Positions 1 through 11,615 of a DNA stretch of 64,000 bases are shown piece after piece. Below the pieces are notes generated by a model. That model saw only the letters and a program-made list of their open reading frames with translations, did no database searches and was not told where the DNA came from. Each line of letters starts with the position of its first letter. The stretch's first letter is position 1. The position numbers were made by a program, and so were the translations under genes. The stretch comes from Zygnema cylindricum (taxonomy: Eukaryota; Streptophyta; Zygnematophyceae; Zygnematales; Zygnemataceae), in assembly GCA_037447655.1 (NCBI GenBank), contig JBBHKE010000049.1, positions 25,510 through 89,509 on the forward strand. Direction: 5' to 3'.

Positions 1-264
1 TTAGAGAATTTGGTAGCTACCTCTCTCCCTTAGAGAGTTTTGTACAAATTTGGCATCTTTGCCACTTCATAATTAATCAGTTGGTTGGCCGTTTTCAATG
101 ATTCTTTTTGCTTCGGAGTCACACGAGTCCATGCTGCACAACGGTGCAGTCAGACTGTCAATTTACTTTCTAGGGCAGGTGTGGTTGTGGCTTGAATTGG
201 GTTAGTTAAAAACTATTTAGAGGCTTCTTGAATTCTGTAGTCCAATGGAGGACACAGAATTGCA
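1..264 (+). repeat. Element A 5' LTR, 3' part only
   Basis: It matches the last part of the LTRs at 5521-5769, 29690-29936 and 35080-35329, including the short block ending in gaggacacagaattgca. It runs off the left edge of the window. It is joined at 265 directly to late gag sequence, so the primer binding site and early gag are deleted. Confidence 0.88.
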
Positions 265-759
265 CGAGTCCTTTGAGGAGGATGGGGAGCTTTTTCTTGA
301 CGAGAGTCTGGAGGAGAAGGAGATCCCTTGGAGACAGAAGTGTGCCCTTAGAGCAGTTCAGGAAGCTCCACAGGAAGGATGGATCATCGACCCAGGTGTA
401 TCCATGCATATGTGTCTTGATTAGCAACTCTTCACTAAGCTAAAAAAGATCCCTACTGTAGAGATAGAGTATGGGGATGGGAGAGTGGTTACTACAGATC
501 TAGTGCGGTCAGTAGATCTAAAAGTCTTAGTGGAGGGTAAGACTCTTATACTCACATTTTAAGATGTACTCTACATTCTTCAGCTGAGTAAAAATCTTGT
601 CTCTACATCTTTGTTAGATGAAAAGAGTTTGATACCTTCACTACAAAGGGAGTCTTTACAGCTTAGTATTGGGATGAAGTCTACTTCACGCCACATAAGG
701 GTAGCCAAGGCATTTTTAGGCTTACCTTGAGTAATGAAAAGAAGAATGCTTATTATGTT
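265..759 (+). pseudogene. Element A gag end and protease remnant
   Basis: Translation gives the end of Gag followed by the copia aspartic protease. The catalytic stretch reads WIIDPGVSMHMC where the H copy has WIMDSGASMHMC, so the DSG triad is changed to DPG. It continues with the VEIEYGDGRVV block and a broken SKNLVSTSLLDEK block, with stops at several points. The reading is cut at 759 by the solo LTR and resumes at 1942. Confidence 0.75.
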
Positions 760-1941
760 TGAAACTGAAAGACCTCCATTTGTCCTCAAAGTATGCAGCT
801 CACAAGAAGCTTCTCTAGATATTGTCGACTCTAAGTTGATACAAACCCAAATGATTGACCCCTTTACAATCAAAACCCCAACACAACTTCACCCATGTGT
901 AATAAGACTTTTTGTGTGCTCAGTTCCACCACAAAATGCAAAATTAGAATATGAGTTTTGGACACATTCACCCACTTTGACTTTCCCTTAGAAATGCAGC
1001 CACCCTGGCAGAAAAAAACCCTGACCAACTACACCCTTGTGTAGCTTGGACTCCCTTGAGTTTGCAGAAAAAAGAATCTCTGAATTTGCTCCCTTGAACA
1101 GTTAGTTATGGAGGGTCAAAGTTGATATTTTCTAGAAGAGCTCTCTCGGAGAGAGGCGACTACCTACTAAATTTTCTAAGTCTTATCTCTCTCTAAACTC
1201 TATCTACTGACATACGGCACCAATCACATTACTGTGTCGTACAAAAAAGTATAGGTGCCTGTGTACTTTCTGTACGGCCATCGTACTACATCGCCGAAAT
1301 GTCGACACATGTCATATCCGGATTTGTTTTTGTGTTCTCCGAATTTGCTACAACCAAATGTTGACGCGCCACATGTCCCTTGACGTTGCGATGACCGTAA
1401 AACGCCAAATGCAAATATTTCGTGATCGCGGCGCCTATCATGGCTGTCTGATCAAAACATGATATATTTCTAGCCATTGAAAATAGACGCGCAGTATTTG
1501 TTTGGCGGTCGAAACAAATGCGCGGTATCCGTTTCATATAATACATAAAATTGTACTTCGTACTATCTAGAACTGTATCTATGCACTACGTAACTCTTTC
1601 ACGTTGAAGGAACTAGTCCACGCGTATCTATGTAAATATTTATCAAACACCATATACCGTAACAGTGGTCCTAAACTTATAGGATAAAGCTAACTTCTAC
1701 TTTGACGGACGAGAGATACCATGTTCAAATCGTGGGTCCGTCAAACCTTTTGTAATTCTATCAAGATTGGTGTTTTGTCCTCTTTGGACAGTATAGGCTG
1801 TCATGGCTCTAACTCCTCTAGTCTTTAATGAATGCGCCAAGTGTGGGGACTTGAGAGAGGAGTTAGAGGCAAGCTGCCGCTGTCTCTTTTTTGCCTTTTA
1901 TTTTACAATCTCTAAACCTAGAAAATAGTTAAATTTCAACA
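760..1941 (-). repeat. Solo LTR 1 in element A, with target duplication
   Basis: On the minus strand it starts TGTTGAAATTT and ends CAGTTTCA, and is flanked by the direct repeat ATGTT at 755-759 and 1942-1946. Removing it restores the copia reading NEKKNAYYVGVSKLMIWHKR across the gap, as in the uninterrupted H copy near 31410-31460. It is 1182 bp long, like the other family LTRs. Around 1700-1740 it holds a tRNA-like hairpin with GACGGAC and GTCCGTC arms. Confidence 0.92.
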
Positions 1942-3035
1942 ATGTTGGTGTTTCAAAATTGATGATTTGGCACAAGCGGTTGGGGCATGTGCATTTTGAT
2001 AGGTTGAGGGAAATGAAGAAGCTTGGTGTAGCAGAAGGAATTCAATTTGGTGATGATGAAATGGTGGATAATTGTAGTGGATGTTCTCAAGGAAAAGCTC
2101 ACAAACTTCCTTTTCCCAAAGCCGCCACATATAGGGGGGAAAAGGTACTAGATCTAGTCTAAACAAATATATGGGGACCTACAAGAGTACCTTCGGTTGG
2201 AGGGAAGAGGTTTATGTTAACAATAACTGATGACTGGTCTAGGTACTCTTAAGTTTACTACCTAAAAACAAAGTCTTAAACACTAACTTACTTCAAATAA
2301 TATAAAGCATGGAGTGAGAAGTTGCATGGAACCCCCATTAAGAGAATAAAGAGTGATAACTAGGGAGAATAAACCTCTAACCAACTTGAGGAATACTTTA
2401 GAGATGAGGGAGTTCAGCACCAAAAAACTGTACCATGTAACACGGAACAAAATGGGGTAGTTGAAAGATTGAACGGAACACTAGGAGATACTGTATGTAG
2501 TATGTTGGCTGACAAGAAAATAAGAAAGAGATTTTGGGCAAAAGTCATGAATTGTGCCAACTTCATTAAGAATAGGGTCCTTCCCTCAGCCGTAAAGGGA
2601 ATGACACCTTATGAGAGATGGGTTGGAAGGAAACCAAATATCTCACACCTCAAAGTATTCGGTAGCCAAGTTTATAGTATTGATACGGAAAAGGAAAACT
2701 GGAAACTAGATGCTAATGGCAAACCTGGATACTTTGTAGGATATGATAATGATGTCAAGGGATATACAATCTATGACATAGCAAAGCAAGATATTATTTT
2801 GGTCAAACACCTAGTTGTCATGGATGAAGGGAAGTCATTTGATCCCTTCAAATATACAAGTAAAAATCTGTTTTGAGTTTGAAAGCGAGGAGAGTCCAGT
2901 CTTTCCCAAAAAGGACATTAGTGAAACAATGATTCTAGATTTAGGGGAGATCTAAGATACGAAGATCTACCAGACACCTCACATATTCCTATAGACTTCG
3001 AGGAGACAGAAAAAAAGGAACAGGAACCGTCTTCT
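1942..3035 (+). pseudogene. Element A integrase remnant
   Basis: Copia integrase: the zinc-binding GAG-pre-integrase block (MIWHKRLGHVHFDRLREMKK, then CSGCSQGKAHKLPFP) is at 1959-2160. The catalytic core and the C-terminal PYERWVGRKPNISHLKVFGSQ block follow at 2469-2876. The first catalytic Asp is changed (TNIWGP instead of TDIWGP) and a stop sits beside the second (SDN-stop-GE near 2360). Frame breaks occur at 2161, about 2250 and 2876. Confidence 0.85.
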
Positions 3036-4738
3036 ATGAATAGTGGAGGCGATGAGACAGTAAGGAGAAACCAGAGACTTCATTCCATTCCTGCTTCAAA
3101 GTTTGAGGGAGCGAGAAGGAGCACCAAAAGGATACAAGAGAAACAGGCTACTCATAAGGTAACTAAGCTATCTCATCCTGATGAGCCTCAGTCATACTTT
3201 GAGGTAGTGAACAGCCAAGAAAAAGACAGATGGATTAAAGCCATAAATGATGAGATGGCTTCCATCATGGAAGCAAATACTTGGAAACTAGCGGATTGTC
3301 TCACACACTAAAAACCTATTGGCTATAAATGGGTATTTAAACTAAAACTGAACCCAAATAATACCATTGAAAGATATAAAGCTCGTTTGGTAGCAAAGGG
3401 GTTCACCCTAAAAAAGGTAATTGACTATGAGGAGACCTTTGCTCCATTTGTTTGGTTCCCATCAGTAAGGAATCTCCTCAGTCTAGCAACACCGGAAGAC
3501 ATGAAAATTTATCAAAAGACAGCATTTCTAAATGGTGAGTTAGAGGAAGAAATCTTCATGCGGCAACCAGAGAAATTCGTGGAGAATGGGGAAGAGAGCA
3601 AAGTCTGCAGGCTCATAAAGTCCTTATATGGACTTAAGCAGGCTCCTCGACAGTGGAATAAAAAACTAGATGAGTTTCTCACCGGTCTAGGATATATCTG
3701 GATCAGCTTTTACCATTCTATCTATATGTTTGAAAATGAGAATGGTTTGATTTTCATTGCAATTTATTAGACGAACGCTTGTGTTAAGTAAGTCTTTGGA
3801 AAATATCAATAAGTTAAAGAAAGATCTTAGAAGCAGATTTGATATCAAGGATTTAGGGGAGGCAAGGTATATTTTGGGGATCGAAATGGAGAGAGATAGG
3901 GGGAAAAAGGTTATCAGACTTACTCAAAATGAAGCAATAGGTAATATGCTTGAGAAATTCCAGATGGAAAAAGGAAACAGTTGTACCACTCCCATGGACT
4001 TGAAGAAAGTAAGCGATGGGAGTGTACAGGTAGGAGTGATAATCCTAGATGATCAAAAAAGTCCTGAAGAGAGAGAGTTTATGAAGTGTATCCCTTACAG
4101 GCATGTTGTAAGAAGTCTTATATACTTCATGAATTATACTATGCCAAACATAGCGAAAGCAGTTGGAGGACTCAGTAGGAGTCTTAATGATTGTAGGAAA
4201 AGAGACAGGGAGGCAGCTAAGAGAGTCATGAGATATCGGGTAAGAACCAAAGAGTTATGATTGCATTTGGGAGGGGAGCACACTGATATCACTACTTGGA
4301 GTGATGCTAGTTATGGGTTTGCACCTATAAGAAGATGCACTTCTGGGTATGTGTTGTATGTGGGGAAGGTGCTTACTGTTCGAGCAGTAAGCAAAAAAAG
4401 GTGGTGGCTCAGTCTACTATGTAGGTCGAGTACATGGCCTCTTGTTCCTGTGTGAAAGAATTGATGTGGGTCAATTCCTTGTTGCAAGAATTAGGGTATA
4501 TGAAGAAGGGAGTACATGACGTTTTTTGTGATAATCAAGCTGCCATTGCAATTGCAGCCAATCCAAAACATCATTTCAAGGCTAAGCTTATGGACATAAG
4601 ATTGAGCTTTGTGAGGGAAAAGGTTCAAAATAAAATTGTAAATCTTGTGTATAAATCTGATGAAGAAATGGTGGCTGACATGATGACCAAACCTGTGCCC
4701 TCTTCCAAGTTAAAATATTGTAGGGAAAATGTGGATTA
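3036..4738 (+). pseudogene. Element A reverse transcriptase and RNase H remnant
   Basis: The copia RVT_2 domain starts with the conserved block around WIKAINDEMASIMEANTW (3228-3285) and continues with [25 protein letters not shown] and SLYGLKQAPRQWNKKLDEFL. The catalytic FIxIYVDD is replaced by FIAIY then a stop at 3768. RNase H follows (TTWSDASYG, then FCDNQAAIAIAANPKHHFKAK), with a stop at 4258 and a frame change near 4440. The product would synthesise and trim retroelement cDNA, but this copy cannot. Confidence 0.88.
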
Positions 4739-4775
4739 AAAGAAAAATTAAAATTAGACTAGAAAATACGGGGAG

Positions 4776-5769
4776 TGTTGAAAAAACTAGTTTTTGGGTA
4801 TTTTCTAGGTCTAAATAGATTAGGCGAAAAAAAATAAGAAAAGTGCAAGCAGCCAGCCTCCATCGCTTTTCTCTTACCCCCATACTTGTAGTCTATGGAA
4901 GAGAGAGAGAGTGATGGAGCTGTGGGTGCCTCAGCTCCATAGGCAGGACTAAAGAGTGACTTAAGTCACTCTCAATAAAAGGTTAAGTCTGGCAGGACTC
5001 GAACCTCCGACCGGCAAAGCGCGGCGTAGACGTTAGCACTAACCAGTCTGTCGTAGAAGTCCTTTAGGATACATACGGTTTGATATCTATTTAAACTTGT
5101 GTACGGTCCTTAAACTGTTAATTTAAAATATGAACAAAGGAACATATAACTAGTTAAAGTTTAGAGCGGACGTCATTTCGCACGAAACAAATGAATCCGA
5201 CATTTGTTTTGACGGCTAAAATTCAATGTCTCATTTAATCCTACATCATACATCGCTCCCACGATCTCGGAATGGTCACTTTAGCGTTTATGGACGTGAC
5301 GTGGCCTGGCGCCATGTGGATGGATAACATTTGGTTGAGGAATTCCGGAGAGTGTAAGGACGAGTGAAAGGTTGACACGCGTCGACTCTGCGGGCTTGTC
5401 GTACACATGCCGTACACAAAGGACATCGGAAGTAGTACCTTTCTATACTTTACAGTTATGTGATAAGGTCGTTCATTAGTTGATAGGGGTTGTGAGAGGG
5501 AATTAGGACTTAGCATTTTTTAGACATCACCTCTCCCTTGGGAGCTTTGTATAAATTGGCATTTTCGCCACCTCATAACTTATCGGTTGGTTGGCTGTTT
5601 TCATTGATTCTTTTTGCTACGGACTAAAGGGAGTCCAAGCTGCATAGGGGTACAGTTAGACTATCACTTTGCTGTCTTGGGCAGCAGTGGTTGTGGCTTG
5701 AAGTGGGTTAGTTAAAAGTTATTTTGAGGCTTCCTGAATTATGTAGTCCAATGGAGGACATAGAATGCA
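4776..5769 (+). repeat. Element A 3' LTR
   Basis: It follows a purine tract (aaaatacggggag, 4763-4775), starts TGTTGAAAAAACTAG and ends ...tagaatgca at 5769. It is 994 bp. It carries on the opposite strand a perfect Pol III B-box-like GGTTCGAGTCC (complement of 4995-5005) and near 5298 an ACGTGGC motif. Confidence 0.88.
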
Positions 5770-5848
5770 ACATAAACAGCCATTGCTCTAACTCCCTCTC
5801 CACTCTTCAATGATTATAACAAGTGTGGGGACTTGAGAATGGAGCTAG
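5770..5848 (-). repeat. LTR start fragment, minus orientation
   Basis: It is similar to the inner part of other family LTRs, for example 1799-1870 in solo LTR 1: gctctaactcc, then aagtgtggggacttgaga. It is a short remnant between elements A and C. Confidence 0.55.
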
Positions 5849-7372
5849 TCTAATATCCATGTGTTTGGCTTTGAAGTGGTGTTTGGGATTAGCAGCAATG
5901 GCAATGGCTAACTGATTATCACACAAGATTTTTTGCACACCACTCTTAAGATAACAAAGTTCACCAAGCAAAGACTACACCCACATCAATTCTTTTATAG
6001 CAGAGCAAAAGGCCATATGCTCAGAGTTCATTGAGGATTGAGCAATAATCTTTTGTTGTTTGCTGCTCTGGCAGCAAGCCCCATCACCCACATAAAATAC
6101 ATATCCAGAAGTACATCTCCTTATAGGAGCATCCCCATAGCTGGCATCACTTCAAGTGGTGATGTCAATATTGTCCCCACCCAAATGTAGCCATGGATCT
6201 CTAGTCCCTATGAGATATCTAAGGAATCTCTTAGTTGCCTTCCTATCTCTCTTAGTGGGAGCATTTAGACACCTACTTAGTACTCCTACAGCTGCAGCTA
6301 AATCTGGCTAGGTAGAATTCATAAAATAGATTTGGCTACCCACTGCTTGTCTATAATAAATGGTCTGCATGAACTTCTTCTCTTTAGTGCCTAACTCATC
6401 ATCAAATGTTATAACTCCTTCTTCCACCCTCCCCTCACTTCCCTTCTTTAGTTCCATTGGAGTTTTACAACTATTAGACTTGTTTATTTGAAATCTTTCC
6501 AGCATGTTCCCAATGGCCTCCTTCTGAGTTAATCTGATTATCTTTCTATCTTTCTCTCTCTAACTAAATTCCCAAAATATATCTTGCCTCTCCCATATCC
6601 TTCATCTAAAATCTACCTTTCACAATTGTTTTCAATTTATAATATTTTTCCATAAATTTACTTAGAACAAGCAAATCATCAACATAGATTGCAATAAATA
6701 TAATACCTTCCTCATCTTCAAATAAGTAAATTGAATGATCTGAGCTGATCTTTATATATCCCAAACTTGTAAGAAACTCATCAAGCTTCTTGTTCCACTA
6801 TTGAGGCGCCTGTTTTAGGCCATAGAGAGATTTGATTTGCCGCCATACTTTGCTTACTTCTCCCTGTTCTACGAAACCTTCGGGTTGTCGCATGAAAATC
6901 TCCTCTACTAGCTCTCCATGAACGAAGGCTGTCCTGATGTCTATCAGGTGCATCTCCTTGTCTTAAGCTGCTTCCTGACTAAGAAGAATACGGACTCAGG
7001 GAAACGTGACAACAGGCAAAGGTCTCCTCGTAGTATATTTCCTATTTTTGAGTAAATCCTTTTGCAACTAACCAGGCCTTGTAGTGCTCAGTGGTGTTAT
7101 CCACTTTGAGTTTCAGTTTGAATACCCACTAACATCCCATCTTGTTGTGGTCAGGTGGACAGCCCACTAACTTCTAAGTATTAGCCCCCCTAATTGAGGC
7201 TATTTCCTTGTTGATGGTTGTCTTCCATCAATTTCTCTCCGGACAATTCATTGCCTCTTTATAGGTTCTTGGTTGATCTAGATGAGACAGTTTGGTAACC
7301 TCATTTTGACTTGTTTTTCTTGAAGCCTTTTGTTGCTTCTCCTTCCTCCCTTAAAATCTGCCGCTGGTATAG
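5849..7372 (-). pseudogene. Element C reverse transcriptase and RNase H remnant
   Basis: The complement strand gives the copia RVT_2 blocks (VAKGFTQK near 7055, MRQPEGFVEQGE near 6880, a FIAIYVDDLLV catalytic site near 6660-6700 that looks intact) and RNase H (GDGACCWQSSKQQK near 6080, NPKHHFKAKHMDIR at 5849-5895). Only one piece longer than 60 codons survives in a single frame (6308-6505, MLERFQINKSNSCKTPMELKK...). The rest is broken by stops and indels. Confidence 0.82.
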
Positions 7373-8349
7373 TGCAATTATGTGTCCTCCATTAGACTAC
7401 AAAATATAGGAAGCCTTTAGATAGCTTTTAACTAACCCACTTTAAGCGAACAGATAGCCTGATTGAACCCGTGTGTAGCTTGGACTCTCCTTAGTGTGTA
7501 GCAAAAAGAATTAGTGAAAATGGCAAATCAGCTGATAAGTTATGAGCCCGCAAAAATGTCAATCTTATACAAAGCTTTCTAAGAGAGAGGTGGCTACCTA
7601 CCAAATTTCTTGAGTCTAAACCCCTCATACAACCCTTATTTACTGAAATACGAACCAATCATACGACTGTAAAATACAGAAAGGTATTACGGCCGATGTA
7701 GTTTCTGTACGGCATGTGAACAACAAAGCCATTGGATGTGGGCATGTCTCCATATGATTCGTTTTTATGCTCCCCGTAATTTCCGCGTTCCAATGTTATC
7801 TAGCCACGTGTTGCCAAGTCATGCCATGCTTGAAAAATGCCAAAAACGGTCTTTTCGAGATCTCGGCGTTAGTATGGGCCGTCGGATCCACATCGGTTTT
7901 CATGTCAGCCGTTTAAACAAATTTCTGGGTCATTTGTTTTGTGCGTGACGTGTAAAATTGTATTTTACACGATTCCTATGTTCGCTATCCGCAATTTCGT
8001 TAATCGGACTAGTTCTTTAAAACCGTACTTAAATAAATATCAAACCCTTTGTAATGTAACGAACTCCTACGTTAGACCGCATATGCTGAAGGCTACGCCA
8101 CACTTTGCCGGTCGGAGGTTCGAGTCCTGCCGAACTCAACCTTTTGTTGAAAGTGACATAAGTCACTCTTTAGTCCTGCCTCTTAAACTAAGGCAGCCAT
8201 GGCTCAACATCACTCTTTATCCTTCGGTGACTACAACAAGTATGGTGGTTGGAGAGAGGAGGTGGAGGCAGGTTGTCCGCCCTTTTTTTTCCTTTTAGAC
8301 TGATATGTTTAGACCTAGAAAATACTCTATAAATATAGTAATTTCAACA
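7373..8349 (-). repeat. Solo LTR 2 in element C, with near-perfect target duplication
   Basis: On the minus strand it runs from TGTTGAAATTAC (8349) to ...ATTGCA (7373), 977 bp. The flanks are TATAG (7368-7372) and TATTG (8350-8354), a 5-bp target duplication with one mismatch. Joining the flanks restores the linker reading TIY(S/T)SG-RF seen in F near 21870. On the plus strand it contains GGTTCGAGTCC at 8117-8127 in a tRNA-like setting. Confidence 0.9.
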
Positions 8350-8574
8350 TATTGGTGGCTCTCGTGGATTCCTTCCAACAGTTTCAGCTTCTCCCCTCTC
8401 CCTTGGTTTTGGTTAATTTCCACCACGTCTTTTGCTTCTAGCCCAGTTGTCCCTTGAGGTTCCAATGTTTGTTCCTTTCCAGTCTGATTTGTACCTGCAA
8501 GATCATGTCGTGCATGTGTTAAATAACGTGAGGATGCATGCAATATAATCAGCTGTGCTCCACTTAAACCCAAA
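8350..8574 (-). pseudogene. Element C integrase-RT linker remnant
   Basis: The minus-strand frame reads AGTNQTGKEQTLEPQG..., then EAKDVVEINQNQGRGEK, and aligns with the F copy near 21730-21840 (AGTNQTENNS..., EAEDVVETDSKS). It is the variable linker between integrase and reverse transcriptase. It continues into 7372 once the solo LTR is removed. Confidence 0.75.
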
Positions 8575-8660
8575 TGATGACAAGCTATTGTGAATGAAAT
8601 AAAACATAAAAGTGAAAATGGATAAAAACAATAACAGGCAATGTGGAAGAAAAAGAAAGG

Positions 8661-10020
8661 TCAACGACTTAGCTGGTTATGGTCAGGTCGGTTTATTCTC
8701 CCCCCTAGCTCTTTAGCCGGCAGAGGAGCTAGCCAACATGACTGGAAGCTCGCGACATCCGTGACAAAACCAGTGACCATCGAGAACGGCCAACAATGGT
8801 GGCACCAAACACTCCATGTGAAACCCCTAATTGCAATGATCACAAAGTAACATCGCAGTTTCCCTTTCCAATCAATGGCAAAAGGTACATGCTCTCGCCT
8901 CCGTAATTGGCATCTGCATGGGATCCATATCCTGTGACAAATCTGGAAAATAACATGGAGCACAATTCTTGGAGTGCTCCCGGAAAGTCCGTGTGTCCGC
9001 TCCTTGTAATCCCAACACTTTGTTGGATCCACCTCGATAATCCGTAGGATGTGTGCTGCAACATCGGTGTTCAAAGTGCCAAAAGATTTATGCAAAGATA
9101 CACATAATCTCCCACCCGATAGGCCTGTTGTTGCGGCCTGTAACTGCCACTTCGAGTGGAGGCAAACAAAAGTGTGTCTCGATGCTGGGCAATCTGCAGA
9201 TTATCAAAAGCCATGGGCATTTCACGGGCAAAAAGCAAAGCACGACGGGTGAGTTTTTTCAAAAAGATAGTGTCAGACATCAGCGAAAGCGGAAAACTCG
9301 CAGCTTTCTTAATATTGCGACCGAGTAGCGACTGTCTCCCAAATAAAACATAATAAGGGTTGTAATTGGCAAGGCTAGCTTGAACCAACATGCGATATCC
9401 CATGGTAATGTAGCCGAGGGACTTGTCCCAAACCGAAATGTGTTTCTCTAAGCAATGCTTACGCAAGGCACGCTTAAATGTCTGGACTGCTCGTTCAGCC
9501 AAGCCATCAGCTTGCGGGTGATCACGACTAGTACGATGATGATCGATGAGAGCCTCATCAAGCATATCTTGAAATTCTCCCCGAAATTTTGTACCTTCTT
9601 CCATAAGGACCTTGGCTAGGGCACCATATCTCATAAGGACATGTTCGTTAAAGGTTGCGGTGGTTGACTTTAATGTTTTGTGAGGCAGGGCTACCACTTC
9701 TACTAACTTACTGAAATTATGGATCATAATCATGATGTATCATTTTCCTTTACGTGAGATAGGAAAAGTGCCGGCTAGATCGACCGACCATGGATAGAAT
9801 AAACCCCAAATAGATAGAGGTTAGAGAGTAGTCTGCCGATTAGAGAAAGAAGTTCGGAGACGGTTGCAGGTGGCACACTTGTGTAGAATGGCAGCAACAT
9901 CCGCCTGCATTCCTGACCACCAATACCGTGCCTGTACTAGGCTTAACGTCCGCTTAGTGCCGTAGGGACCAAGCTCGGTGTGAATGTGCTCAATTAGAGA
10001 AAGCCGCTCGGTAGGACGAG
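8661..10020 (-). pseudogene. Ty3/gypsy integrase (rve core), broken
   Basis: The open stretch at 9071-9733 encodes 220 residues of integrase core: NFSKLVEVVALPHKT, then GTKFRGEFQDMLDEALIDHH, RDHPQADGLAERAVQTFKRA and ITMGYRMLVQASLANYNPYY. Just upstream in another frame is WSVDLAGTFPISRKGK, which supplies the first catalytic Asp. The second is replaced: EEGTKF stands where the family has SDxGTxF, a D-to-E change. The third catalytic residue (GLAER) is present. A CQxRK-like zinc region lies near 9840-9900. The C-terminal part continues in two overlapping frames to about 8661. The enzyme family joins element cDNA to host DNA. Confidence 0.85.
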
Positions 10021-10063
10021 GGACGTGTCTTTAGCTTCCGTCTGCTAGCAAGCAAACTAAAGA

Positions 10064-10608
10064 TCATCCGAGCCAAAGGAAATTTTTAGCTCTCTTTTTC
10101 ACTCTGTCTTCTTCGTCAAAGGTAGTGTCGGACGTGAAGGTGTGGGAGGATTGGAAAATAATGACAGGCCCATCACGCCAAGGATCTGTGGCGTGACGAG
10201 AGTTCGGAATAGCGGCCAGACAATAAGTAAGATAAGAACTCATTGACATGACGCGAACATCGTCGTCATCGAAATCCATTCGAACTCCGTTATCCGTCGT
10301 TCGGGGCAAAGGATTTTGGGAAAATCCGTCCGCATGTAGACTAAGCAGACCTGGTCGGTGATATATTTCAATGTCATATTCTTACAAAATTAAATCCCAT
10401 CAGGCTAGCTTCGCAAAAAAGCTTATCGTTAGTCATCAGCCAATGTAAGGGTTGATGGTCACTTAGAAGTGTGAAAGGCTTTCCGTACAAATAATCACGG
10501 AAGTGAACGACTCCCCAAACCACGGCAAGACATTCCCCTTCGTAACAACTATAATTCGATTAAGCAAGATTATTTCTTCTACTCATGTAAGCAACTACAT
10601 ATTCCTGT
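10064..10608 (-). pseudogene. Ty3/gypsy RNase H end and connector, truncated
   Basis: The complement strand gives QEYVVAYMSRRN, then YEGECLAVVWGVVHFRDYL and GKPFTLLSDHQPLHWLM near 10420-10600. This is the classic gypsy RNase H block in which a DHxPL motif follows the E-C-L-A-V helix. The frame is broken by a stop near 10560. The piece at 10064-10309 (81 residues, acidic, DFDDDDVRVMSMSSYL) is the connector toward integrase. The 5' side is removed by the insertion of element B. Confidence 0.8.
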
Positions 10609-11615
10609 TACAATTCTGTGTCCTCTATTAGACTACAGAATTCATAAGCCTCTAGATCGTTTTTAACTAAACCAATTTAAGCTACAACCACTACTGCCTT
10701 AGAAAGCAAATTAACATTTTGACTACACCCCTGTGCAGCGTGGACTCCTTTGAGTCTACAGCAAAAAGAATCATTGAAAACGACCAACCAGCCGATAAGT
10801 TATGAGCTAGCAAAAATGCCAATTTTATACAAAGCTCTCTAAGAGAGAGGTGTCTATCTACCAAATTTTCTAAGTCCTAAACCCCTCTCATAACCCCTAT
10901 CTATTGAAGTACGAACCAATCACACAACTATAAACTACAAAAAGTTACTACGGCCGATGTATTTTCTGTTCGGCGTGTGTACAATAAGGCCACTGCGTGG
11001 ACGCGTGTCACTATTCCACTCGTCCGTATGCTCCCACGAATTCCTGCGACCAAATGTTATCCCTCCACGTGGCGCCTGGTCATGCCACGTCCATAAACGC
11101 CAAAAGTGACTATTCTGCGATCTCGGTAGTGATAGACGCCGTTGGATTAAATCCAACATTAAATGTCGGCCGTCGAAACAAATGTTCGATTCATTTGTTT
11201 AATGCGAAATGATGTCCGCACTGAAACTTTGACTAGTTCTATCTTCCTTTGTTCATATTTCAGTTAATTAGTTTCAGGATCATGTACATGTTAAAATATA
11301 CATCACACACCATGTAATCTAACATACTTCTACGACAGACTGGATAGAGCTAACGGCTACGCCGTACTCTACTGGTTGGAGGTTCGAGTCCAGCCGGACT
11401 TAACCTTTTGTTGAGAGTGACATAAGTCACTCTTTAGTCGTGCTTCCTGAACTAAGGCAACCATGGCTCAACCACCCTCTCTATCGTTCAGTGACTACGA
11501 CAAGTATGGTGGCTAAAGAGAGGAGGTGGAGGTAGACTGTCCGCCCTTATATATTTTTTATTTTACTGATCTATTTAGACCTAGAAAACACCCTATAAAA
11601 CTAGTAATTTCAACA
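10609..11615 (-). repeat. Element B 3' LTR
   Basis: On the minus strand it starts TGTTGAAATTACTAG (11615) right after the purine tract complementary to ctcccttta (11616-11625) and ends at 10609, with one change in the terminal TG...CA. It is 1007 bp. On the plus strand it carries GGTTCGAGTCC at 11381-11391 preceded by an A-box-like tagagctaacgg, and two ACGTGG motifs near 11067-11092. Confidence 0.88.

Larger units (their letters stand above)
1..5769 (+). mobile_element. Element A: decayed Ty1/copia retrotransposon
   Basis: A copia-order element (Gag end, protease, integrase, reverse transcriptase, RNase H) lying between the tail of one LTR and a full 3' LTR. The left LTR is cut by the window edge. 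The internal region starts directly in the C-terminal part of gag, so about 1 kb present in element H (roughly 29937-30932) is missing. A solo LTR has landed in it at 760-1941. Stops and frameshifts occur in every domain and the YVDD motif of the reverse transcriptase is destroyed, so the copy is dead. It belongs to the same subfamily as B and H (LTR starting TGTTGAAA). Confidence 0.9.
5849..8574 (-). mobile_element. Element C: truncated copia element interrupted by a solo LTR
   Basis: It reads right to left: the IN-RT linker at 8350-8574, a solo LTR at 7373-8349, then RT and RNase H from 7372 down to 5849. It has no LTRs of its own, and the left end stops inside RNase H at the AANPKHHFKAKHMDIR block. 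It groups with F and G by its linker (AGTNQT..., AKDVVEI). The right end abuts the gypsy fragment. Confidence 0.85.
8575..10608 (-). mobile_element. Fragment J: Ty3/gypsy pol remnant
   Basis: Right to left it reads RNase H, integrase zinc region, integrase core and C-terminal region, the Ty3/gypsy domain order (RT-RH-IN) and not the copia order. No LTR was found. It is bounded by element C on the left and cut on the right by the LTR of element B at 10609. It is the only gypsy pol fragment of this size in the window. Confidence 0.85.

Noticed and set aside
9049-9353. Plus-strand frames of 65-91 codons
   Set aside because: They are antisense shadows of the gypsy integrase C-terminal region.
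11334-11405. A genuine tRNA gene
   Set aside because: B-box and T-arm are good, but no consistent acceptor and anticodon stems could be paired, and the sequence varies with the LTR subfamily; it is listed as a tRNA-like module instead.
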